A stretch of DNA of 64,000 bases, from the NCBI GenBank assembly GCA_016713585.1, contig JADJOV010000023.1, positions 186,001-250,000 on the forward strand, in the 5' to 3' direction. This document shows positions 28,021 through 36,971 of this stretch, piece by piece (the first letter of the stretch is position 1; every line of letters begins with the position of its first letter). The position numbers and the translations under genes are program-made. The notes under the pieces were generated by a model. That model ran no database searches, was not told the DNA's origin, and saw nothing but the letters and a program-made list of their open reading frames with translations. Source of the stretch: Bdellovibrionales bacterium. Lineage in GTDB: Bacteria; Bdellovibrionota; Bdellovibrionia; Bdellovibrionales; Bdellovibrionaceae.

Positions 28021-28488
28021 TTAATCCCGCCCAGGAATTGGCGGCATCTCAACCGGGCGCCATAAGAGGGTTAAGGACTCATCCGATAGAGGGACCTCAA
28101 GACCGATATCAGCCCCCAACCTGTCAAAGCCGCCCCAACTTTCTGAACCGAATTTCATGTCTGGATCCTGATCACAAAAATCCGCATTTTTTGGATTGAG
28201 CCAGACAACTTGCTGATAGAGAACTTTTCTCGTTCCATCATACTGGTAAACTGCAGACCTCTCGCAAAACCCCGTCTGATCATCCCGGTAATAGATAATT
28301 GAATTGACTCGGTCATCATGAAAAATAAAATACATATGAAAGTTAGGATTGATTGGATCCAAAAGATTTCCGCGATAGCGCATTTTATAGAATTCCCAAG
28401 AACCTAAAAAATCATTGGAAATTTGTTCAGAGTTAGCAATCGGTACAACCCCAAACAAAAACATCAAAAGAACTAAAACTCTGGCCAT
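28021..28488 (-). CDS. Secreted hypothetical protein (155 aa)
   Basis: ATG 28488 overlaps the 3' end of the lipoprotein protease gene by 16 bases. A clear signal peptide (ARVLVLLMFLFGVVPIANS) is followed by a beta-rich domain (LGSWEFYKMRY…FHDDRVNSIIYYRDDQTGFCERSAVY) reminiscent of lipocalin-like small periplasmic proteins; this likeness is only a pattern impression. Two cysteines (FCER and FCDQ) could form a disulphide. Its coupling to the protease gene suggests a shared role, perhaps as an inhibitor or chaperone. Confidence 0.6.
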   Translation of the reverse strand: MARVLVLLMFLFGVVPIANSEQISNDFLGSWEFYKMRYRGNLLDPINPNFHMYFIFHDDRVNSIIYYRDDQTGFCERSAVYQYDGTRKVLYQQVVWLNPKNADFCDQDPDMKFGSESWGGFDRLGADIGLEVPLSDESLTLLWRPVEMPPIPGRD

Positions 28489-29852
28489 TCCCTCTCCCTC
28501 AGGATTCTTGCAACTTTAGCCCGAGGTTCTCCAGTTAACTCTTGTTTCAAAATAAAATAGAGTTTATTTTGAAAATCCTGAAAATCTGTACTCGGCGTTA
28601 CCCTCGCCAGAGTCTTTAGAACAAGATCTAGGGTCTTATCAACCCCTAAATCTCTTTTAAGATCCCAAAGTAATCCACTCACAATTGCGCTATCATGATA
28701 AAGTCCGCCAGTCTTAGCTGTCCAACGCTTTGGATTTGCAACAGTTCGTTTAAAAGGCCCATTCAAGTATGCAACTTCACCCATATTTGGATTATCCAGC
28801 TGAACTGCAGCAAAAAAATCAGCGAAGGCCTCATTCAAAGAGCCCCCCTCATTTTCATAGGGAAGTCGCGTCAAAGCTTCCACAATAGCATGCCCCGCTT
28901 CGTGGGTTATGATGGAAGGATCCATCGGAATTTTATCGTAGCTGACACCGTCTCCAGCCCCAAGACGAATCCGCCCCTGATAATAAAAAGAAGTATTGGT
29001 TTTATCGGGATAACCCACATGGACTTGAACATCGAGAGGATTTGAGAGTGAAACCCCAAGTCGATCCCGAAACCAATCAAGAGCCTTTGTCACTGTGAAA
29101 AAAACTTGAACCTGATCAAACCTCTCATCTGGGGGATCAAATCTCAATGAATCTTCTGAGTCTTTGATTTTATGGACCGTCGCAGTTGTCAGCCTCAATT
29201 CAGGACTGACCAACTTCTCCAATTCTGAAAGATTTTTTATTACAACGTCTTGCAAGCCACTCCGCTTAGGCCCCTGTGGATAAACCGTAGCCGTCGTCTC
29301 ATGAAAGGAAGAACCCGCTCGGCGCATTTGATATTTTGTCACATCCAGATCGGTATCCACAAGCCATCCCAGCCCTTTAGAGTCATAGGCAAGTGCCCTC
29401 CAAATCAGCTGCAAAAAACTTTCATTGAATACAAAAACAAGCTCTGGCCGTTCTATCGTTAGACCTTTCAATGCGCTAAATTGGGAACGAAGGGAGGGTC
29501 CGACAATTGATGCTTTGGGAGTGTACTTTTCAATAAGGGATGACCATGCCGCCTCTGCCTGCCGGTCAACCTTGAGGCGATTCTGCTCGATGTACCTGGC
29601 TACACCTTTTTGATCCTGAACTAACTTCGCATAGGATCCATCCACAGGAATATTTGCAATCCGTTGACTCTTAAACTCAATTTGATGGGTGAGAGTCTTT
29701 GTTTTATCCAGAGAATTCCACTCACGCTCCGAAAAACTCGGGGTTTTTTTTGATTTCGATGACTCCCAAACACTATGATCCATTGCCATTTTCTTCTGAC
29801 AGGACACCAGCGCAAGTGCGACAAAGAAAAACAAATAGCTCCTGACACCCAT
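28473..29852 (-). CDS. Lipoprotein metalloprotease (HExxH, thermolysin-like)
   Basis: The 459-residue protein starts with a lipoprotein signal (SYLFFFVALALVSC). The zinc site is ITHEAGHAIVEAL (about residue 343), followed 20 residues later by GGSLNEAFADFFAA, whose Glu is the third ligand; this is the gluzincin pattern of M4/M36 peptidases. A long N-terminal segment resembles a propeptide. It is likely attached to the outer membrane and active in the periplasm or outside the cell. Downstream, an overlapping gene encodes a small secreted protein. Confidence 0.75.
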   Translation of the reverse strand: MGVRSYLFFFVALALVSCQKKMAMDHSVWESSKSKKTPSFSEREWNSLDKTKTLTHQIEFKSQRIANIPVDGSYAKLVQDQKGVARYIEQNRLKVDRQAEAAWSSLIEKYTPKASIVGPSLRSQFSALKGLTIERPELVFVFNESFLQLIWRALAYDSKGLGWLVDTDLDVTKYQMRRAGSSFHETTATVYPQGPKRSGLQDVVIKNLSELEKLVSPELRLTTATVHKIKDSEDSLRFDPPDERFDQVQVFFTVTKALDWFRDRLGVSLSNPLDVQVHVGYPDKTNTSFYYQGRIRLGAGDGVSYDKIPMDPSIITHEAGHAIVEALTRLPYENEGGSLNEAFADFFAAVQLDNPNMGEVAYLNGPFKRTVANPKRWTAKTGGLYHDSAIVSGLLWDLKRDLGVDKTLDLVLKTLARVTPSTDFQDFQNKLYFILKQELTGEPRAKVARILREREWPEF

Positions 29853-29870
29853 GATTCCCCCTCAAAAAAC

Positions 29871-29907
29871 AAAAGCCCAGCCACTATTTCAGCGACCAGG
29901 CTTTTTT
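29871..29907 (-). terminator. Rho-independent terminator (minus strand)
   Basis: On the minus strand a GC-containing hairpin (AAAAGCCTGG…GGCTGGGCTTTT, with an internal mismatch) is followed by GTTTTTT. It lies just after the stop of the secreted gene at 29934 and before the protease gene at 29852, separating the two transcripts. Confidence 0.65.
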
Positions 29908-29933
29908 GCTCCATGGAAAACGATTAACTTATC

Positions 29934-30338
29934 CTACTCCTCAATATTTAGAGTTTTCTCAAGATAAGTTCCATCACCATTCAGGAATCGAAGTGCATGC
30001 TTTCCAGGTGCAAATTTACCCATTCGGATCTCTTTGCTAAACGGTACAAGCACCATCAAACACATTCCCTGGACTACAGTTGCCGTCGCTCTCACTTCAT
30101 GAGTATACGCATCAACATTCTTAACGTCAGCATTTTTCCATCGATAACAGCCGTTAGGGAAGATTCCACTCGCGACGACAAATACGTCAGAAGTCGAGTC
30201 AAAACCACCAGGTACGAACACTTCACTAATGCCAATCTGAATATCCTTTTGTTCAGGACCTTCAGCAGCATTTGCGGCCAATCCCAAAGTCATTGCCAAA
30301 CCAGCTGCGGCTATTTTTAAAACCTGGACTGTTTTCAT
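29934..30338 (-). CDS. Secreted hypothetical protein (134 aa)
   Basis: ATG 30338 follows an AAAAAGGAG site. The signal peptide is textbook (KIAAAGLAMTLGLAANAAEG). The mature part is beta-rich with two cysteines (GCYRW and GMCLM) and contains GKFAPGKHALRFLNGDGTYLEKTL near the end. I do not recognise a family. It has its own terminator and is probably a monocistronic, well-expressed periplasmic protein. Confidence 0.65.
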   Translation of the reverse strand: MKTVQVLKIAAAGLAMTLGLAANAAEGPEQKDIQIGISEVFVPGGFDSTSDVFVVASGIFPNGCYRWKNADVKNVDAYTHEVRATATVVQGMCLMVLVPFSKEIRMGKFAPGKHALRFLNGDGTYLEKTLNIEE

Positions 30339-30602
30339 AAAATCTCCTTTTTCTTTTTCCTCTCTTTCAGTGAGAGGGATTTGTTATCTTCGTCCCATAA
30401 TGATACGGTAGCAACCTAACTACCTGAAGCTTATGTCGGCTGTCATAATTCCACAAAAAAATTTTATACTGAGCATAAGCGTCATTTTCACGATAGACGT
30501 TGTTGCAGAGAATTTGCATTTACTCTACATTCGCCTTTTAGGGTAACTCTTGATAGAGATAGGGTTGTTTGCATTTGGTATATCGATTTTGTTTGTTAGT
30601 CT

Positions 30603-30678
30603 GTTCCCATAGCTCAACTGGATAGAGTAGCGGTTTCCTAAACCGTTGATGGGGGTTCAATTCCCTCTGGGGACACCA
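30603..30678 (+). tRNA. tRNA-Arg (anticodon CCU)
   Basis: A 76-base cloverleaf with encoded CCA. Acceptor GTTCCCA pairs with TGGGGAC (one G-T pair); the D stem GCTC/GAGT encloses AACTGGATA; the anticodon stem GCGGT/ACCGT encloses loop TTCCTAA, anticodon CCT; the T stem GGGGG/CCCTC encloses TTCAATT. It reads AGG codons. Confidence 0.9.
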
Positions 30679-31057
30679 TAATGTCCTATGATGTTGATAT
30701 CAGCTTACAGAACACAGACAAGGAACTTCGAACACGATGACTTAAAAGTCGTCGCGGTTCAATTCCTGTCGTACAAAAAATATTTGCCCCGCTCCTCGGC
30801 GAGACATAATCACAACCCTGGCCTGTGCTCCTGGTGGCTACTTAGTTGGCACCCTCGCCGCAAGCATGATAGGTCACAAATTCAACTGGTTTGCCATCAA
30901 AAATAAGATAGTCACCTTTTTGTTCTCCGCCAATTACAGGAACAAAAAAATTCCTCTACCATTCTTTCATGATCAGCGCCCCTTCATAGGGGCTTCGTTT
31001 TAGAGAAGATGCCGCCGCAGTTCCGAAACTTCGGAGCAATAAAAGTCAGCCTGAGCC
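30679..31057 (+). other. Intergenic region with tRNA-like debris and a gene fragment
   Basis: No intact gene. Around 30733-30775 a sequence resembling the anticodon arm and T arm of a tRNA (GATGACTTAAAAGTCGTC then GGTTCAATTCC) lacks a proper acceptor stem. On the minus strand around 30850-30945 a short readable stretch (GGEQKGDYLIFDGKPVEFVT) ends in a stop and looks like a protein fragment of unknown origin. Confidence 0.35.
30977..31001 (+). terminator. Probable intrinsic terminator (plus strand)
   Basis: GCCCCTTCATAGGGGC forms a 6-bp GC-rich hairpin followed by TTCGTTTT. It could end transcripts from the tRNA side. The T tract is interrupted, so strength is uncertain. Confidence 0.5.
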
Positions 31058-31411
31058 TCATAAAGTTTTTCTCTGAGCGCCGATCACATAGCCAGGCGAG
31101 CTATTTGAGGCTACGCACATATCGTGAACTAACTCTGTTAAGAGTTCTTTTATTCCCCGAACGGGCTGTAATCTCTTCCTCAATTCTTCATCAAATTTTA
31201 GATCGGCGATCTCCATGGCATTGGGTGGAAGTTTCGCCATTGTGGTTTTGACGATTTCGGCATCACCTCCGGTACCAACAAAATTAGTTAGAAAGAAATC
31301 TGCTGACATGGTTAGACCCATTTCAGACCAAACAGCAGGGAATACTTCGCTTGCGATAACTTCGCTATCAACCAGTGTTCCGTCGCAATCAAAGATAATC
31401 AGTTTCTTCAT
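31058..31411 (-). pseudogene. HAD-superfamily phosphatase, 3' truncated
   Basis: From ATG 31411, MKKLIIFDCDGTLVDSEVIASEVFP is the HAD motif I (DxD) of beta-phosphoglucomutase/phosphatase-like enzymes. The cap domain is intact and motif II follows (MCVASNSSP). After this the frame runs to a stop at 31058, and motifs III and IV (Lys and GD-x3-D) are missing. Only about 117 of roughly 220 residues remain, so no phosphatase activity is expected. The lost half is not found downstream. Confidence 0.65.
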
Positions 31412-31603
31412 TCGTTGTCCCAAACCTCTAAAGGGGAGCGTATACCTGGAGGAAAAAGAGCACATTAGAAAAAAATGGCTAGTTAAGCAATGTACATTTC
31501 GAACTTGGTTCATCCAATACAAGGACCAGTCTTGACTTTATTCAGCCCGTGTGGTCTTCTGCTGTGGTTGGGTGCAGAGCCTGACACCTTATGACCAATA
31601 ACT

Positions 31604-31667
31604 AAAACCTCTTATTTCTTTTTCAGAAAAATCAATTCACGGTTTTCTAACCGCATCTTGAGGTTTT
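31604..31667 (+). promoter_or_regulatory. Leader stem that can sequester the ABC-F ribosome-binding site
   Basis: AAAACCTC (31604-31611) is exactly complementary to GAGGTTTT (31660-31667). The second arm contains the only purine-rich site (GAGG, 8 bases before ATG 31672). Pairing would hide the ribosome-binding site. Leaders of ABC-F resistance genes often work by antibiotic-induced attenuation, so a regulatory switch is plausible but unproven. Confidence 0.45.
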
Positions 31668-31671
31668 ATAA

Positions 31672-33195
31672 ATGATTAAACTGAACTCTATGGGCCACGC
31701 CGTGGCTGGCAGGTCTCTTTTCAACGGTATCTCGTTAAGTTTGGCCGATAAAAAGTATGGTCTTGTTGGTCCAAATGGTGTTGGAAAAACCACGCTAGCT
31801 AAGATATTGGCAGGTGATATTTCACCTTCTAGTGGTCAGGTCACCGTTAGTTCCCCTGTCGCATATTTCGCTCAAAACGAGATTCAATCCGATCTGACTC
31901 TTGGTGAGTACCTCTTAGAGATATGGGATGTGAAAAGTGAATTTGCCGACTTAATATCAAGTTTAGTTGGGCAACTGGATTTTGAAAGAAGGCTTGTCCA
32001 ACTAAGTGGAGGTGAGTGGATGAAAGCACGACTTGCCAAAGCCATTTCTAAATCACCAGGTTTTCTTATTCTTGACGAACCTAGTAATAATCTTGATCGT
32101 GCAGGTCGAGAGGTTGTTCTAAATTTTCTGAAACAATATTCAAACGGTCTCTTACTAATAAGCCATGATCGAGAACTTTTGAATTTGATGGATGTGACAA
32201 TAGAACTATCAAATCAAGGGGCTTCTGCTTATGGCGGAAACTTCACCTTCTATTGGAAAATGCGTAGCGCCGAGAGGGAAAGACATAGAAATGAGTTAGA
32301 AGATCTAAAGCGATCTGCAAAGAAAGTCGAGTTAGACAGCGCAAAGAAATTAGCGCAACAAGACAAGCGAATGAGAACGGGTGCCGAGCGCGTTCCGAAG
32401 GAAGGCATTCCAAGAATTTTAGCCGGTGCTATGAAACGCACCGCTCAGGTCTCGAGGGGCAAACTTGTTAAGCAGGCAAAGAAGTCTGTTGAGATTTCCA
32501 AAGTACAAGTTGATGACTCCTGGAGTTCTATGAAAACCGACCCATTCATGCGATTGAACTTCGAAGGATCAAGAGTCCCTGCCGGAAGAACCATTGCCGC
32601 TATAAGTCAGCTCAATTGGACCTTTCATGGGTCAACAGCTCCTCTCTGGAAAGCTCCTATTGACCTCACTATTCAAGGACCACAACGCTGGCATTTGCTT
32701 GGGCGAAATGGATCTGGCAAAAGCACCCTTGCAAAATTGCTAGTCGACAGCAAGCTGCTTGGCAACGGGGTTGTGACAGGAGACATCAAAAAAAACTCGC
32801 CTGCCGTAGCCTATCTCGATCAAAGGTATAGCTTATTGAATACAGAGACTTCGATTATTGAAAATATCCGAGACCAATCACGATTTCATGAAATAGGCCT
32901 GCGAAATGAGTTGGCCTTTTACGGATTTACTGGTGACAGCGTATTTCAAAAAGTAAACACGCTTAGTGGTGGCGAGATTTTGAAAGCGAGTCTGGCCCAA
33001 ATTTTTCTTGGAGTTAAAATTCCCGATATCGTCATTCTTGATGAGCCAACAAATAATTTGGATATCACCAGCATTGAGCTATTAGAAGCTTCGCTTCAAA
33101 ATTTTTGTGGGGCTATCGTCGTTGTCAGTCATGATATTGAGTTTGTGAGAAAATTAGGTGTCACCCATTCGTTAGATTTGAGCGAACACACTTGA
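31672..33195 (+). CDS. ABC-F family ATPase (ribosome-associated, antibiotic-resistance type)
   Basis: Soluble protein with two ATP-binding cassettes and no membrane domain. First cassette: GPNGVGKTT, LSGGEW and LDEPSNNLD. Second: LGRNGSGKSTL, LSGGEI and LDEPTNNLD. They are joined by a basic, helical linker (SAERERHRNELEDLKRSAKK…), the P-site-tRNA interaction motif of ABC-F proteins. At 507 residues it matches resistance-type (Vga/Lsa-like) or housekeeping (Uup/EttA-like) members; the short linker and basic tract favour ribosome protection, but the substrate is unknown. Intact. Confidence 0.85.
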   Translation: MIKLNSMGHAVAGRSLFNGISLSLADKKYGLVGPNGVGKTTLAKILAGDISPSSGQVTVSSPVAYFAQNEIQSDLTLGEYLLEIWDVKSEFADLISSLVGQLDFERRLVQLSGGEWMKARLAKAISKSPGFLILDEPSNNLDRAGREVVLNFLKQYSNGLLLISHDRELLNLMDVTIELSNQGASAYGGNFTFYWKMRSAERERHRNELEDLKRSAKKVELDSAKKLAQQDKRMRTGAERVPKEGIPRILAGAMKRTAQVSRGKLVKQAKKSVEISKVQVDDSWSSMKTDPFMRLNFEGSRVPAGRTIAAISQLNWTFHGSTAPLWKAPIDLTIQGPQRWHLLGRNGSGKSTLAKLLVDSKLLGNGVVTGDIKKNSPAVAYLDQRYSLLNTETSIIENIRDQSRFHEIGLRNELAFYGFTGDSVFQKVNTLSGGEILKASLAQIFLGVKIPDIVILDEPTNNLDITSIELLEASLQNFCGAIVVVSHDIEFVRKLGVTHSLDLSEHT

Positions 33196-33429
33196 AGAAC
33201 CAATAGTTAAAGTTCGATTAAATCTTGTGTTCATCTCAATACTGGGCACAAAAATTTAAAGCTGGATCAATGACAAAATGGCTCAGGCGGCAATTTGGGG
33301 TGGCCGTATTGAAAAAGCGAGTGTCAAAGAAATCTCCGACACGCAAACAAATAATGTTCTTAATTTTTCTGGATTTCAATGACCTTAAACTCAAATGGGC
33401 AAGCCCTTAATCGGATTCCTTATCTTCAG

Positions 33430-33665
33430 CTAGATTATCTGTATATTTTTTTTCAGTAGATCATCTGGAAAATTTTCACCCGAGTCCAAAAAAACAGTTT
33501 CCACGGGCATCAATTTCTTAGCCGCCAAACACCGACTGTCCTGTTCGAGCCTCCACTCACGGATCTCTTCATCCTTAACTGCATCTTTTGATAGGACTTG
33601 TTTAAACTCTTCGACAGGGACAAAACCTATCGCCAAATAAAAATTTCTGGCTTTATCATATTCTT
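33430..33665 (-). pseudogene. GNAT acetyltransferase C-terminal fragment
   Basis: The minus frame ends EEYDKARNFYLAIGFVPVEEFKQ… then a charged tail, matching the last helix-strand pair of GNAT enzymes (A-R-x-F-Y-x-x-x-G-F). Upstream the same frame runs into antisense IS91-like sequence, so the N-terminal three quarters were removed by the adjacent element fragment at 33671. The fragment has no acetyl-CoA site. Confidence 0.5.
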
Positions 33666-33670
33666 CTTTT

Positions 33671-33870
33671 GGGCCCAGCTGCTCAAGCGAGTCTTCAAAA
33701 TAGACATGGAAATCTGCAATGTTTGCGGCGGAAAAACGGAAGTCATTTCCGCAATCACTGATCCCGAGGTTATCCAAAAAATACTCGAACATCTGAAACT
33801 TCCCACAAAATCACCAAAAATCCACCCAAGCCACGGACCACCACACCAGCATCGCAAAGGCTCTGGATTT
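33671..33870 (+). mobile_element. IS91-like transposase fragment (copy A, C-terminal 70 codons)
   Basis: WAQLLKRVFKIDMEICNVCG followed by a region like ISAITDPEVIQKILEHLKLP repeats, almost unchanged, the zinc-ribbon C-terminus of the copies at 40505 and 56035. It starts at GGGCCCAGCTGCTC and ends within GGCTCTGGA. Both edges are internal to the element, so this is a deletion remnant. It lies directly beside a truncated GNAT. Confidence 0.75.
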
Positions 33871-34095
33871 GTGCCAACTCCATCAATGGCTCTGTATTGC
33901 GCAATGAGTGCCCTTTTGACCGCACTCATTATCAAAGTTCTCCTTTAACGAAGAAAACAATCATGGATCATGATTATTCGCTGCGAGCTAAGTAGAGTCA
34001 GCGGGCAGTATAAAAACTACTGTATGTTATTATAACAGCTGAATGTATCTCGTGACTCGAGTATATTGTTTAAAAAATTCCACAAAGAAGGTTGT

Positions 34096-35265
34096 ATGAA
34101 AATAGCGTTCGGTAGCTTCCTCTTGTCTTTTTTACTGTCAACGGTAGTTTACGGGGCCAAAATTGGTGAACCTCGAGCCCTGTTTGATTCTAGATGGTTA
34201 AAGTTTCGTCATGCTAAAATGAGTGAGATCAGGGAGTTTCGACAATACAGCCCCAGACTGCCAGGATTAGTTGAACCAGAAAGAGTAGCGGAAATCAGTG
34301 AGAAGTTTACAGTTAAAATGGCGAAGTCTAAAAATAGTAAAAAGTCCGAGACTCTCGACGGTATTATCCTCACCTGGTACCCTGACTTTCTTGAACAAAC
34401 CGAGGATATGGAAACCGCCGACGTGTATCAGATTTTGTTGCGAAACGGTGATGGAAAAGTAGTGTTTAATGAAACTGTGCGTGATTCAAATGAGTTTCGC
34501 ATATTCAACATAGATACACCCCAGGGTAAAGATGTGGTGATACGCTCGATTGAGCCGAGCTTGACAGATAGTTTAAAATTGACGAGCCGTGTCCGTCATT
34601 TGAACGCCAAAATAGATCGCTATGATTATTTTGATTTAGAAGCAGCTTCTTCCGACTACGCAGATGGCTATGGAGGCTCCAGCGAAGAAAATTTGATTGT
34701 TGACGCTTATAATACGGTATCCTTAGGCAAGCCCAAGAAAGGGAATCGTCCCTACGGATTATATCGAGCAACCGCCAATGGACTTGAATTGATCCGAGAA
34801 TTTTCAGAAACAATTCCTGGGAGCGTGGATCGTCTCGGGACTCCAGAAGTCCGTCGCAAAATCACTCAATCCATTATTGGAGCATTTGCTGCTGGCACGG
34901 ATAGTTTCGTCATTATGAATGACATGAAAGGTCTAGTGGCTGTGAGTCTCAGCAACAAGAGCAATGACAAAAGATTATTCGCGGTTGACAACGAAAAGGG
35001 TACGTTTGCCGCTGTGTTAGAGTGGAAATGGAGCCCTAAACTAAGTCAATGTTTGGATGTGCCAATTGGGGTATTCCGAAACGATCAAGGCTTCTATTTC
35101 AACTTTGGTTCTAGTCGTACCATCAATGATAATATCGAATACAATGATAATATCGAATACCCAGGATGGGAAGACGATCATTTACCTATTCAAGAGAATC
35201 GATTGGGGATCACGGTAAAAAACTCAGGGTTAAGGGTATCGCCCGGGGGCTGTGGCGCTGAGTAA
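34096..35265 (+). CDS. Secreted protein of unknown function (389 aa)
   Basis: ATG 34096 gives MKIAFGSFLLSFLLSTVVYG, a good signal peptide, preceded by AAGAAGG; a longer start at 34066 is less likely. The mature protein is soluble with one late cysteine pair region (LSQCLDV, GGCGAE). No catalytic motif or repeat is obvious except an 18-bp tandem duplication near the C-terminus (35125-35160). It is alone between IS fragments. I do not recognise the family. Confidence 0.65.
   Translation: MKIAFGSFLLSFLLSTVVYGAKIGEPRALFDSRWLKFRHAKMSEIREFRQYSPRLPGLVEPERVAEISEKFTVKMAKSKNSKKSETLDGIILTWYPDFLEQTEDMETADVYQILLRNGDGKVVFNETVRDSNEFRIFNIDTPQGKDVVIRSIEPSLTDSLKLTSRVRHLNAKIDRYDYFDLEAASSDYADGYGGSSEENLIVDAYNTVSLGKPKKGNRPYGLYRATANGLELIREFSETIPGSVDRLGTPEVRRKITQSIIGAFAAGTDSFVIMNDMKGLVAVSLSNKSNDKRLFAVDNEKGTFAAVLEWKWSPKLSQCLDVPIGVFRNDQGFYFNFGSSRTINDNIEYNDNIEYPGWEDDHLPIQENRLGITVKNSGLRVSPGGCGAE
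35125..35160. repeat. Perfect 18-bp tandem duplication in a coding region
   Basis: Two identical 18-base units encode the hexapeptide Asn-Asp-Asn-Ile-Glu-Tyr twice in the secreted protein. The perfect identity suggests a recent in-frame slippage or duplication event. Confidence 0.85.
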
Positions 35266-35320
35266 AGTCTAGGACCTTTAGCTTCAGGCAATTTTTGGGC
35301 AGGCCTGTGGGCCTCACCCC

Positions 35321-35375
35321 ACTTTGCACATGACTCTGACAGGAAATTCGCTACTATGGTCTTCGATAAAGGCGT
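35321..35375 (-). mobile_element. Isolated IS3-element remnant
   Basis: About 55 bp match the start of the orfB region of the IS3 copy at 61718-63042 (around 62609-62660) with a few differences. On the minus strand it encodes AFIEDHSSEFPVRVMCK. No ends remain, so this is a solo relic of the same family, older than the full copy. Confidence 0.75.
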
Positions 35376-35527
35376 CCGGTCAACCCAACCTGATCGCTGC
35401 GAGCCTGTGACCTTTCTATTGGCTGCGAGAAACTGGATTCCATCATCGGTCATTTCTCATAGAAGAAACAGGACGCCTACATCATAAAAAATGAGGGGAA
35501 GATGATGACGAAAACTAAATTGAATAC

Positions 35528-36622
35528 CTAGACACTCCGTCTCATCAAAATGAGCTGAGGGTGTTGTTTTCTGTTTTCATGGAGACGTTCTTGTAAAAAT
35601 CTGGGTGTTTTTTCCAGATCATTCACCTGTTTGAATCCTATTAAACCGTAAAACCCGTCTAACCATCCATGAGGTAAGCAGAAACACTCTTGATTGCCAA
35701 GATCGGTTGCCAATAGTTTTATGAGCTTGGCGCCAATTCCAAAAAACTGGTATTGCGGCTTGATTAGCATGCCGCGAAGAACCCATGTTTCATTTTCAAA
35801 CGCAAGCCGAACTAACCCCACAAGATGTGAATCGTCAAATGCACCAAAAAATCTATCGCTAGGTTGGGCTTGACCATAACCGACCGATTGATAAAATTCT
35901 TGCGCTAAATCAAACTCGTCATGAGTCAGTTTTCTGATTGCTACCCTTGGACAAGCTGCGGGAAGACTCATAAATTGGGTCAACTCGTCAAACGACTTAA
36001 CGGAGGGGCTTGACACTTTGATAGAGCCAAAACCGAAACTCGCAAATAAAAACCTAGTGCCTGCCCGAAAGGCGGCCTCCTGATCCCAATGTGTATCTCC
36101 GACATAGATTGGTTTAGTGAGATTGTTTCGCTTTACGATTTCTACGATGTTATCTTTTTTGGATCTATTGGTTTGGCCAAAACAGAGCGCATCTTTGAAA
36201 TAATCGCGGAGTCCAGAGTGTTTGAAAAACGATTCCAAATACCATTCCTGACAGTTACTCACAACAAACAATTCATAATTTTTGCTGAGTTGAGGAATTC
36301 CCTCGTAGACACCGGGGTAGAGACTACCACCAGCCGTACCTACAGTCTTGCGTTCAGCTCTATCAAGGTGATGATTTAAATCTGGAACGCCCATTCGCTC
36401 GACGCCAAAGAGAGCATCAACACATTTTTCAAAGGGAAGTCCTGAAATACTTCGTATCGAGTTTTCGTCAATTGATACGTTGAGGTTTAAGTCTTTTGCA
36501 ACCTTCGACCAACCCGATGCAATTGCGGTTGTTGCGTCCCACAGAGTACCATCAAGGTCAAAAATGATTGAATCAAAAGGTGGGCGATAAATCAACGGAA
36601 CCTCATCGTTACTTCTTCTCAC
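35528..36622 (-). CDS. HAD phosphatase fused to a GNAT acetyltransferase
   Basis: A single intact 364-residue protein from a GTG start. Residues 15-215 are a HAD hydrolase: IIFDLDGTLWD (motif I), VVSNCQ (II), the lysine in RSKKDN (III) and YVGDTHWDQEAA (IV). Residues 225-364 are a GNAT domain: VAIRKLTHDEFDLAQEFYQS, WVLRGMLIKPQYQFFGIGAKLI (acetyl-CoA-binding region) and GFYGLIGFKQV. Both halves keep their catalytic or cofactor residues. The fusion implies sequential dephosphorylation and acetylation of one substrate, or detoxification. No neighbour indicates the substrate. Confidence 0.75.
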   Translation of the reverse strand: MRRSNDEVPLIYRPPFDSIIFDLDGTLWDATTAIASGWSKVAKDLNLNVSIDENSIRSISGLPFEKCVDALFGVERMGVPDLNHHLDRAERKTVGTAGGSLYPGVYEGIPQLSKNYELFVVSNCQEWYLESFFKHSGLRDYFKDALCFGQTNRSKKDNIVEIVKRNNLTKPIYVGDTHWDQEAAFRAGTRFLFASFGFGSIKVSSPSVKSFDELTQFMSLPAACPRVAIRKLTHDEFDLAQEFYQSVGYGQAQPSDRFFGAFDDSHLVGLVRLAFENETWVLRGMLIKPQYQFFGIGAKLIKLLATDLGNQECFCLPHGWLDGFYGLIGFKQVNDLEKTPRFLQERLHENRKQHPQLILMRRSV

Positions 36623-36758
36623 TAATCAAGAAACCATATCCTGAAACGATTAAAAAGTCAAAACTCAAGGCAGCCGCATAAATTGAGGCACAATTTTCAG
36701 AAATGTTCTGTCGTCGACACTAAACATATGTTATAATATCGTAAGTACGAAGGTACTC

Positions 36759-36971
36759 GTGAAAAAGAAGCTCTCTGCCATTGGAAACAGCTACGGTCTT
36801 GTAATCGAAAAACCCATTCTCGAACTGCTAAATATTGATCGTGATACCGAGCTGGAAATGACCACCGAGGGTGATCGCCTTATTGTTGAGCCTATTCGAT
36901 CAGGTAAAAAGAGCCTTCGAGCTTCAGCTGAAAAAATTATGAAAAAACACGATGCCACATTTAACATGAGT
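36759..36971 (+). pseudogene. AbrB/MazE-type antitoxin-like protein, cut by IS21
   Basis: GTG at 36759 with KKKLSAIGNSYGLVIEKPIL then ELLNIDRDTELEMTTEGD is a SpoVT-AbrB swapped-hairpin DNA-binding domain of the MazE type. The usual tail begins (RASAEKIMKKHDATF) but at about 36962 the frame enters antisense IS21-like sequence. About 70 native residues remain, possibly enough to bind DNA. Any partner toxin gene that followed has been lost to the element. Confidence 0.6.

Noticed and set aside
4357..30938. TTCTCCGCCAAT-type sequence at 4357, 23339 and 30924
   Set aside because: A 12-15 base match three times in 64 kb is near chance for this length and the contexts differ.
33225..33410. Small gene possibly like argininosuccinate lyase start (WGGRIEKAS)
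   Set aside because: Only about 30 residues, contradictory frames and no ribosome-binding site; insufficient support.
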